The notes below the pieces were generated by a model. It searched no databases. It was not told where the DNA came from and saw only the letters and a list, made by a program, of their open reading frames with translations. Positions 7,977-14,156 of a DNA stretch of 14,156 nt are shown here, in pieces (within the stretch, counting starts at the first letter, position 1; each line of letters begins with the position of its first letter). The DNA is from Pseudomonadota bacterium (GTDB taxonomy: Bacteria; Pseudomonadota; Alphaproteobacteria; Reyranellales; Reyranellaceae), in contig JAEZHS010000652.1 in assembly GCA_023436825.1 (NCBI GenBank), forward strand, positions 1 to 14,156. Direction: 5' to 3'. A program made the position numbers and the translations under genes.

Positions 7977-8167
7977 GTCCTTGCCGGTCGGCGGCGCGGC
8001 GATGAGACCTGTTTGGCGCCGCGCTCTCACGAGATCTCGACCATCGACGGCACCAAGCCAACATGATCGCCGGCATTCACCGACACCGTCCTGTCCGGTC
8101 TCGCCGGCATTGACGCGCGATCAACGGCGGCAACGACGCCCGGTCGGCGAAGGGCAACGACCTCGAA
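7977..8167 (+). pseudogene. Decayed RTX (hemolysin-type calcium-binding) repeat remnant
   Basis: Reading across frames recovers a run of RTX-like pieces. One frame gives VLAGRRRGDET (7977-8009), another LFGAAL (8009-8026), then NMIAGI (8060-8077), DTVLSGLAGIDA (8082-8117) and INGGNDARSAKGNDLE (8120-8167). RTX nonapeptides are GGxGxDxLx, and the pieces SGLAGID, NGGND and KGND follow that rhythm. The pieces alternate between two frames and an in-frame TGA lies at 8064-8066, so it cannot encode an intact protein. It is probably a relic of a secreted calcium-binding protein gene. The call rests on motif reading by eye; GC-rich DNA can imitate Gly/Asp repeats, so chance remains possible. Confidence 0.4.
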
Positions 8168-8257
8168 TCCTCATTTCCTTCACAACGAATGTTTCAGCCA
8201 GGCACATCCGAGGTACCGATTCGGCTTGGATGCAACCGTACAGTCGAAGCGGATAGG

Positions 8258-8272
8258 CTTGGCGGCGCCAAG
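8258..8272 (+). repeat. Perfect short hairpin upstream of the sigma-54-like site
   Basis: CTTGGC-GGC-GCCAAG is a perfect 6-bp inverted repeat with a 3-base loop, ending 4 bases before the candidate promoter. The half-site CTTGGC recurs at 8275-8280. It may be an operator or incidental. Confidence 0.45.
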
Positions 8273-8276
8273 AGCT

Positions 8277-8291
8277 TGGCAGGGGCGTGGC
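8277..8291 (+). promoter_or_regulatory. Candidate sigma-54 (-24/-12) promoter
   Basis: TGGCAG-N5-TGGC keeps the invariant GG and GC doublets at the exact sigma-54 spacing (consensus TGGCACG-N4-TTGC) and is preceded by the usual pyrimidine T. It mismatches at one -24 base and one -12 base. Transcription would start near 8302, about 28 bases before the leader ORF. XrtA/PEP-CTERM systems commonly carry the RpoN-dependent regulator PrsR, which makes this plausible. It was found by eye and has not been tested. Confidence 0.4.
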
Positions 8292-8313
8292 GGCCGGTGG
8301 GACGGTTGCCGCT

Positions 8314-8324
8314 AAGGGAAGGAG
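8314..8324 (+). promoter_or_regulatory. Strong ribosome binding site of the leader ORF
   Basis: AAGGGAAGGAG is a strong Shine-Dalgarno sequence ending 5 bases before the ATG at 8330. No comparable site precedes the sugar transferase ATG at 8389, so ribosomes probably enter here. Confidence 0.7.
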
Positions 8325-8329
8325 AATCC

Positions 8330-8392
8330 ATGTGGGTTTTGAACGTTCCCGGGAGCTATCCGGCAATCGCGGCTGCAGTGGCGGCGACATGA
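8330..8392 (+). CDS. 20-residue leader peptide coupled to the sugar transferase
   Basis: This short ORF encodes MWVLNVPGSYPAIAAAVAAT. It has the best Shine-Dalgarno sequence of the rightward gene set (AAGGGAAGGAG, 5 bases from the ATG). Its stop overlaps the sugar transferase start as ATGA (8389-8392), the same coupling seen at other junctions of this locus. The peptide is mildly hydrophobic, with no run of codons for one amino acid and therefore no sign of a classical attenuator. The likely role is translational coupling; a small functional peptide is also possible. The peptide is not recognised. An alternative view is that the sugar transferase uses an earlier in-frame start and the short ORF is incidental, but no such start has a comparable binding site. 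Confidence 0.5.
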   Translation: MWVLNVPGSYPAIAAAVAAT

Positions 8393-9099
8393 TCGTGGCG
8401 CCGGACTATGCGGGCGGCGACGCCGTCATGGTGAGCGCCGATGGGCAGGTGGTGCCGGAATTCCTGCCGCAGAACTGGCTGCGGGGCACCCGCGCCGTGC
8501 GCCAAGGCGCGATTGAGCATGTCATGCATCGCTGCCTCGACATCTTCGCCAGCCTGACCCTGCTGCTGCTGACTCTACCGCTGCTGCTGCTGGTCGCACT
8601 GGCCATCAAGCTCGATTCGCGCGGGCCGATCTTCTACCGCCAGGAACGCATGGGGCAGCACCATCGCCGCTTCCATATCTTGAAGTTCCGCTCCATGACG
8701 GTCGATGCCGAGAAGCCCGGCGCGGCGCTGTGGGCCACGGTGGGTGACAGCCGGGTGACGCGAGTGGGCCGCTTCATCCGCCTTACCCGCATCGACGAGA
8801 TTCCCCAGGCCATCAACATCCTGCGGGGCGACATGGCCTTCGTCGGCCCGCGGCCTGAGCGGCCCGTCTTTGTCGAGCAGCTCATCGCCGCCATCCCGCA
8901 TTACGCGGACCGCGCCGCGGTGCGCCCGGGCCTGACGGGCTGGGCACAGGTGAAGTATCCCTACGGCGCTTCGATCGAGGATGCACGGGACAAGTTGTCT
9001 TACGACCTGTGGTACATCCGGGAGCGCAGCCTATGGTTGGATCTGCGCATCATCCTCGCGACGGTGCGGGTAGTGCTGCGGCAGGCGGGAGCGCGGTGA
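8389..9099 (+). CDS. Undecaprenyl-phosphate sugar (polyprenyl glycosyl-1-phosphate) transferase, short form
   Basis: This 236-residue inner-membrane enzyme transfers a sugar-1-phosphate from a nucleotide sugar to undecaprenyl phosphate, starting the repeat unit. A hydrophobic helix at about 52-73 is followed by GPIFYRQERMG, FHILKFRSM (95-103), the catalytic RIDEIPQ with Asp136-Glu137, GPRPERP (153-159) and RPGLTGWAQVKYPYGAS. The final KLSYDLWYIRERSLWLDLRII block and PYGAS are typical of XrtA sugar transferases (TIGR03013 type). Those are usually about 460 residues with an N-terminal multi-helix half; here only about 50 residues precede the catalytic domain, as in ExoY/PssY-like short forms. 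The ATG at 8389 is preferred over upstream in-frame codons because of the ATGA overlap with the leader ORF and the lack of conserved sequence before it. Confidence 0.92.
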   Translation: MIVAPDYAGGDAVMVSADGQVVPEFLPQNWLRGTRAVRQGAIEHVMHRCLDIFASLTLLLLTLPLLLLVALAIKLDSRGPIFYRQERMGQHHRRFHILKFRSMTVDAEKPGAALWATVGDSRVTRVGRFIRLTRIDEIPQAINILRGDMAFVGPRPERPVFVEQLIAAIPHYADRAAVRPGLTGWAQVKYPYGASIEDARDKLSYDLWYIRERSLWLDLRIILATVRVVLRQAGAR

Positions 9100-9102
9100 C
9101 GG

Positions 9103-10374
9103 ATGGCTCGCCTGTCCTCCCAAGCGGTCGCGACGGCGGAGATCTTGCCCTTTCCTGTCGAGATTAAGCGCAGGGAAGTCGCACCGATCCGCCTGCTGAC
9201 CTTCAGCACGCTGTACCCCAACGCGGCGCAGCCCAATCACGGCATCTTCGTCGAGAACCGGCTGCGCCACCTGGTGACGAGTGGCGCGGCGACCAGCACG
9301 GTGGTCGCACCGGTGCCCTGGTTCCCCTCGCGCGATCCACGGTTCGGTGAATGGGCGCGCTGCGCCGCGGCGCCGGCCGAGGAGATGCGGCACGGGCTGC
9401 GCGTTCTGCATCCGCGATACGCCGCCCCGCCGCGTCTCGGCATGTATACCGGCCCTTGGGCGCTGCTGCGCGCCGGCCGCGCCGCGCTCGCCCAGTTGCT
9501 CGCCGAAGGCGCTCGTTTCGATGCCATCGATGCGCATTATCTCTATCCGGACGGCGTCGCCGCGGTGTGGCTCGCGCGAGAGGTCGGGCTGCCGGTGGTG
9601 CTCACCGCGCGCGGTTCGGACACGAACCAGCTGCCGCACTTCGCGCTTCCGCGTCGACTGATCGGCGCCGCACTGCGCGAGGCCGATGCGCTGATCGCGG
9701 TGAGTGCGGGGCTCGCTGCAGGGCTGATCGCTCTGGGTGCGGCACCGGGGAAAGTCACGGTGCTGCGCAATGGCGTCGATCTTGCCGCCTTCAAGCCGCC
9801 GACTGATCGTGCGGCGCTGCGGGCAGAGCTTGGCCTGTCGGGAGCCGTTATCCTTTCGGTTGGGCATCTGATCGAGAGGAAGGCGCACCATCACGCGATC
9901 GGCGCCCTGGCGGAGCTTCCCAGGGCCAGCCTGTTGATCGCCGGAGAGGGGCCGGAGCGCCGGGGCCTGGTGGCACTGGCCGAGCGGCTCGGCGTGGCGG
10001 AGCGGGTCCACATGCTGGGTGCCCGGCCACATGGCGAGTTGGCGAAGCTCTACGGCGCGGCCGATGCGCTGGTGCTCGCCTCCACCCGCGAGGGCTGGGC
10101 GAATGTGATGCTGGAAGCGATGGCCTGTGGCACGCCGGTGGTTGCCGGACCGGCTTGGGGCAGCCGCGAGGCCATTTCGGCACCCGAGGCGGGGCTGGTG
10201 CTAGATGAGGTCGGCGCGGGTTCGATCGCCGCGGGGGTTCAGCGGTTGCTGGCCGATCCGCCGGCCCGCCGCGCCACCCGCGCCCACGCGGAGCGCTTTA
10301 GTTGGGATGCGACGACGCGCGGCCAAGCCGAGTTGTTCGCCCAGGTGTTGGCAGCGCGGAGAAGGGCGGCATGA
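9103..10374 (+). CDS. Glycosyltransferase family 4 (GT-B fold)
   Basis: The 423-residue protein has the two-domain GT-B layout. The N-terminal acceptor domain contains LLTFSTLYPNAAQPNHGIFVENRLRHL-type sequence (residues about 31-57; the key elements are the FSTLYP and HGIFVENR motifs). The C-terminal donor domain begins at VILSVGHLIERKAHHHAI and contains LLIAGEGPERRGL, RVHMLGARPHGEL and the retaining-GT4 EX7E motif (Glu330, Glu338) within REGWANVMLEAMACGTPVV. It probably adds a sugar to the lipid-linked repeat unit on the cytoplasmic side; donor and linkage cannot be told. It starts 3 bases after the sugar transferase stop and its stop overlaps the epimerase start as ATGA. The 25 N-terminal residues before the fold are not conserved-looking, so a slightly later start cannot be excluded. 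Confidence 0.93.
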   Translation: MARLSSQAVATAEILPFPVEIKRREVAPIRLLTFSTLYPNAAQPNHGIFVENRLRHLVTSGAATSTVVAPVPWFPSRDPRFGEWARCAAAPAEEMRHGLRVLHPRYAAPPRLGMYTGPWALLRAGRAALAQLLAEGARFDAIDAHYLYPDGVAAVWLAREVGLPVVLTARGSDTNQLPHFALPRRLIGAALREADALIAVSAGLAAGLIALGAAPGKVTVLRNGVDLAAFKPPTDRAALRAELGLSGAVILSVGHLIERKAHHHAIGALAELPRASLLIAGEGPERRGLVALAERLGVAERVHMLGARPHGELAKLYGAADALVLASTREGWANVMLEAMACGTPVVAGPAWGSREAISAPEAGLVLDEVGAGSIAAGVQRLLADPPARRATRAHAERFSWDATTRGQAELFAQVLAARRRAA

Positions 10375-11333
10375 CGCTTTGGCTGGCTACCGGCGGTTGT
10401 GGCTTCATCGGTTCGCATCTCTGTGCCGCGCTTGTTGCGGCGGGACAGCGCGTGCGGGTCTTGGACAACCTGTCCACCGGGCGGCGGGAGAACCTCGCCC
10501 CCGGCGCCGAACTGCTGGTGGGGGATGTGGGCGACTCGGGCCTGCTGACGCGCGCCATGGAAGGCGTTGACGGCTGCTTCCACCTTGCCGCCATCGCCTC
10601 AGTGGAACGCGGTGTGCGCGAATGGCGGGAGACGCACCGGGTGAATCTCTCCGCTTTCGTCGCGCTGTTGGACGCGGCGCGGGCGGCGGGCGGCGTGCCG
10701 GTGGTCTATGCCTCCTCTGCCGCCGTCTATGGCAGCAATGACGCGCTGCCGCTCGCCGAGACAGCGGACACCCGGCCGCTTTCCGCCTACGGCGCTGACA
10801 AGCTGGGCTGCGAGCTGCAGGCGCGGGTCGCCGGGGTAGTGCACGGCATACCGACACTTGGGCTGCGATTCTTCAACGTCTATGGCGCGCGGCAGGACCC
10901 GGCTTCGCCCTATTCCGGGGTAATTTCCATCTTCGCCGACAGGCTGCTGCGCGGCGAGGCGCTGACCGTGTTCGGCGACGGGCTACAGAGCCGCGACTTC
11001 GTGCATGTCTCGGCGGTGGTGGCGGCGCTGCGGGCCGGCATGGACCGGGCGGACACGGCAGCGCCGGTGTTCAATGTCTGCGCCGGGCGTAGCACCACGG
11101 TGCTGGGACTGGCACGGACACTGGCTGAAGCCTGCAACAGAGAGCCGGTCATCCACCACGCGCTCGGCCGCCCTGGCGAGGTGCGTCATTCGGTCGGCGC
11201 GCCGGAGGCTGCACGCGCGACACTTGGCCTGAACGAGCCGTTGCCACTGCTGGATGGGTTGCGAGAGGTGGTGGGTTGGATGCGCGCCGGCCGACCGCTA
11301 CTGGCGGCGGACAAGCTAGTTGAAGGCGAGTGA
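10371..11333 (+). CDS. NAD-dependent sugar-nucleotide epimerase/dehydratase (GalE-like SDR)
   Basis: This 320-residue extended short-chain dehydrogenase acts on a nucleotide sugar, most likely as a 4-epimerase, and would supply a precursor. The NAD-binding motif TGGCGFIG is at residues 7-14. VLDNLSTGRRENL follows, then HLAAIASV, the catalytic Ser in YASSAAVYG (Ser115/116), and Tyr140-x3-Lys144 in SAYGADK. Further family blocks are GLRFFNVYGARQDP, DGLQSRDFVHV and FNVCAGRSTTVL. The family resemblance is closest to UDP-hexose or UDP-HexNAc 4-epimerases, but the substrate cannot be fixed. The ATG at 10371 forms ATGA with the GT4 stop and gives the standard Rossmann N-terminus; an upstream in-frame start at 10302 would add 23 residues of unrelated sequence. 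Confidence 0.93.
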   Translation: MTLWLATGGCGFIGSHLCAALVAAGQRVRVLDNLSTGRRENLAPGAELLVGDVGDSGLLTRAMEGVDGCFHLAAIASVERGVREWRETHRVNLSAFVALLDAARAAGGVPVVYASSAAVYGSNDALPLAETADTRPLSAYGADKLGCELQARVAGVVHGIPTLGLRFFNVYGARQDPASPYSGVISIFADRLLRGEALTVFGDGLQSRDFVHVSAVVAALRAGMDRADTAAPVFNVCAGRSTTVLGLARTLAEACNREPVIHHALGRPGEVRHSVGAPEAARATLGLNEPLPLLDGLREVVGWMRAGRPLLAADKLVEGE

Positions 11334-11489
11334 CGCAATGACCGCGATACCGCCCCAGAGCAACAGCGACAGCAGAATGATGACCAGTGCGGCAGCCGGC
11401 CACGGCCAGCGCGTTGCCACCCTGGCCGGCGACGGTGGCGAATGGACGAACCCTGCGTGGGCTTTGTCGACTTTCTTGGCAGCGACCAC
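11316..11489 (-). CDS. Possible 57-residue single-pass membrane protein
   Basis: Opposite in direction to its neighbours, this frame starts at a GTG (11489) with a G-rich stretch (GGGGGT) about 6 bases upstream, and ends at a TAG inside the last codons of the epimerase gene, an 18-base tail-to-tail overlap. The product has a basic N-terminus (MVAAKKVDKAHAGF), a SPPSPARVATRWPWP segment, one clear membrane helix (AAALVIILLSLLLWGGIAVIASLAF) and then ends. The charged start, flanking Trp/Pro and single helix look like a real small membrane protein rather than random reading of GC-rich DNA. I do not recognise it. It would be transcribed against the rest of this half. Against it: weak start codon and no known family. 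Confidence 0.42.
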   Translation of the reverse strand: MVAAKKVDKAHAGFVHSPPSPARVATRWPWPAAALVIILLSLLLWGGIAVIASLAFN

Positions 11490-11491
11490 GC
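11477..11491 (+). promoter_or_regulatory. Weak sigma-54-like site upstream of the amidotransferase
   Basis: TGGCAGC-N4-ACGC keeps GG and GC at sigma-54 spacing and shares CTTGGCAG with the better site at 8275-8282, but the -12 element is poor. A start near 11503 would leave a leader of about 77 bases. It overlaps the 5' end of the possible small membrane protein gene. Confidence 0.2.
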
Positions 11492-11564
11492 GACACCCCC
11501 ACGCGAATGATCGGTCACAGTACCGGTTCAATAGCCGACCACCGGGAAGTAAACAAGTTACGGC

Positions 11565-11577
11565 GGGAAAGGTTCCC
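11565..11577 (+). promoter_or_regulatory. Ribosome binding site within a small hairpin before the amidotransferase
   Basis: GGGAAAGG lies 7 bases before the GTG start at 11580 and is a good Shine-Dalgarno sequence. It sits in GGGAA-AGG-TTCCC, a 5-bp inverted repeat that could hide it. The site supports the GTG start. Confidence 0.5.
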
Positions 11578-11579
11578 AC

Positions 11580-13502
<1,923 letters not shown>

Positions 13503-13546
13503 GTACCGCCACGGGAGCCTGGCCTCTCAGGACACCGAGTGCGGGT

Positions 13547-13565
13547 CTTGACGGCATTCTTGACG
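13547..13565 (+). repeat. Direct repeat CTTGACG with 12-base period
   Basis: CTTGACG occurs at 13547-13553 and 13559-13565. Each contains TTGACG, a -35-like hexamer, but no -10 match is found at 16-18 bases downstream of either copy. Confidence 0.5.
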
Positions 13566-13574
13566 TGGGTGGAG

Positions 13575-13592
13575 GCGATCGAGCTCGATCGC
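13575..13592. repeat. 18-bp perfect palindrome
   Basis: GCGATCGAGCTCGATCGC equals its own reverse complement and contains two GATC sites. It could be a binding site for a dimeric protein. Confidence 0.75.
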
Positions 13593-13618
13593 GCCATCCT
13601 GACCTTGTTGGCCATGAA

Positions 13619-13645
13619 GGGGTCAGAGCAGGTGCTCTGTGCCCC
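13619..13645 (+). terminator. Hairpin downstream of the amidotransferase, terminator-like without a U-tract
   Basis: GGGG-T-CAGAGC-AGGT-GCTCTG-TG-CCCC can fold as a 10-bp stem with a small internal loop and 4-base loop. The bases that follow are AGGCAGTATT, not a T run, so intrinsic termination is doubtful. It could instead stabilise an mRNA end or regulate the GT2 gene. Confidence 0.3.
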
Positions 13646-13689
13646 AGGCAGTATTGCGAAATCCAAGTTCCCAATGGCGGGCGGGGTCC

Positions 13690-14156
13690 ATGCAGCGCAT
13701 AGATGTCATCATCCCTTGCTACAATTACGGCCGTTTCCTCCGTGACTGCCTGCACAGCGTGCTGACGCAGGATGGCTGCGCCGTGCGCGTCCTGCTCATC
13801 GACGATTGCTCGACGGATGACAGCCTGGCCACGGCACGCGCTCTGGTTGCCGGTGAACCCCGGATCGAGCTGCGTGCCCATGAGGTCAACAAGGGCCATA
13901 TCGCGACCTACAATGAGGGCATCGACTGGCTTTCCGCACCGTTCATGCTGCTGCTCTCGGCCGACGACATCGTCGCACCCGGCGCCTTCGCCCGCGCCCT
14001 TGCGCTGATGGACGTACGCCCCGACATGGCCTTTCTGTACGGACAGAGTTTGCGCTTCCGCGACGGCATCCCCTTGCCCACCAAGTCGCCCGCCGGGTCG
14101 GCGCCGGCCCCCTGGCGCACCGGCCGCGCCGATTTGGAGGCGGAGTGTGGTGGGGC
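13690..14156 (+). CDS. Glycosyltransferase family 2 (3' end cut by window edge)
   Basis: The N-terminal 155 residues of a GT-A fold inverting glycosyltransferase are present; the frame is still open at the window end. It starts MQRIDVIIPCYNYGRFL, the usual GT2 nucleotide-binding strand. VLLIDDCSTDDS (Asp38-Asp39) and NKGHIATYNEGIDW follow, then the DXD-like metal motif SADD (Asp92-Asp93) and a YGQSLRF segment. GT2 enzymes transfer sugars from UDP- or GDP-donors, and this one probably adds a sugar to the repeat unit. The catalytic base and acceptor region lie outside the window. A G-rich stretch (GGCGGGG) a few bases before the ATG can serve as a ribosome binding site. It is preceded by a 187-base spacer, so it may form a separate transcription unit. 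Confidence 0.9.
   Translation, partial: MQRIDVIIPCYNYGRFLRDCLHSVLTQDGCAVRVLLIDDCSTDDSLATARALVAGEPRIELRAHEVNKGHIATYNEGIDWLSAPFMLLLSADDIVAPGAFARALALMDVRPDMAFLYGQSLRFRDGIPLPTKSPAGSAPAPWRTGRADLEAECGG

Larger units (their letters stand above)
7705..8329. other. Divergent intergenic region between the two operons
   Basis: This 625-base stretch separates the leftward export operon from the rightward sugar-transferase genes and must hold both promoters. Contents in order: a GGCA-N6-TGCC inverted repeat near 7724-7737, an AT-rich island at about 7800-7853 in otherwise GC-rich DNA, a 10-bp palindrome CGCCTAGGCG at 7889-7898, RTX-like coding remnants at about 7977-8167, a 6-bp hairpin at 8258-8272 and a sigma-54-like site at 8277-8291. 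No intact gene is convincing in either strand before the leader ORF at 8330. Confidence 0.75.
13503..13689. other. Spacer with palindrome, hairpin and direct repeat
   Basis: This 187-base gap between the amidotransferase and the GT2 gene is unusual in an otherwise packed gene set. It contains a direct repeat CTTGACG (13547-13553, 13559-13565), an 18-bp perfect palindrome (13575-13592) and a hairpin (13619-13645). No convincing gene is seen on either strand. It may be a regulatory region or the remnant of an inserted element. Confidence 0.6.

Noticed and set aside
9031..10032. 333-codon minus-strand open frame opposite the sugar transferase and GT4 genes
   Set aside because: The GT4 frame carries full family motifs; the antisense product is Arg/Gln/His-rich without any motif.
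11527..11555. TTCAAT-N17-TAAACA as a sigma-70 promoter for the amidotransferase
   Set aside because: The spacing is right but both hexamers are poor matches, so it cannot be supported.
13572..13586. TGGAGGC-N4-GAGC-like arrangement upstream of the GT2 gene as a sigma-54 site
   Set aside because: Only the invariant doublets fit; the other positions differ and it lies inside the palindrome, so chance is the better explanation.

Overview
The window is the core of an XrtA (EpsH-type exosortase) exopolysaccharide locus from a GC-rich proteobacterium. The gene families, GTG starts and ATGA-coupled genes fit an alphaproteobacterium such as a sphingomonad or an acetobacterial/rhodospirillal relative, but the genus cannot be fixed by eye. 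No RNA gene, complete mobile element or CRISPR array was seen.

Left half (1-7704, minus strand): one tightly packed seven-gene operon. In transcription order it encodes a polysaccharide export lipoprotein, a Wzz-like chain-length determinant, a tyrosine-autokinase-family ATPase, an outer-membrane beta-barrel protein, an ExeA-like AAA ATPase, a DUF3473-type polysaccharide deacetylase and a FemAB-like acyltransferase cut by the left edge. Neighbours overlap or lie at most 9 bases apart; two junctions are ATGA overlaps. The FemAB gene has no stop inside the window.

Centre (7705-8329): a 625-base divergent intergenic region. It holds an AT-rich patch, what looks like a decayed RTX calcium-binding repeat gene in several frames, a short perfect hairpin, and a candidate sigma-54 promoter just before the rightward genes.

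Right half (8330-14156, plus strand): a 20-codon leader ORF with a strong ribosome binding site, coupled by ATGA to a short polyprenyl-phosphate sugar transferase; then a GT4 glycosyltransferase, a sugar-nucleotide epimerase (ATGA overlap), a possible 57-residue membrane protein on the opposite strand, an asparagine-synthase-like amidotransferase of the XrtA type, a 187-base spacer with inverted repeats, and a GT2 glycosyltransferase cut by the right edge.

Together: the sugar transferase loads the first sugar-phosphate on the lipid carrier, the glycosyltransferases extend the repeat unit with sugars partly supplied by the epimerase, the amidotransferase, deacetylase and FemAB protein probably modify the glycan or a precursor, and the export lipoprotein, chain-length protein, kinase-like ATPase and beta-barrel control chain length and carry it across the envelope. 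The exosortase, the Wzx/Wzy-type functions and the PrsK/PrsR regulators usual for such loci are not in the window. The main oddities are a kinase-like protein with one tyrosine and altered Walker motifs, a sugar transferase lacking the usual N-terminal half, the leader ORF with a sigma-54-like site, and the RTX remnant.
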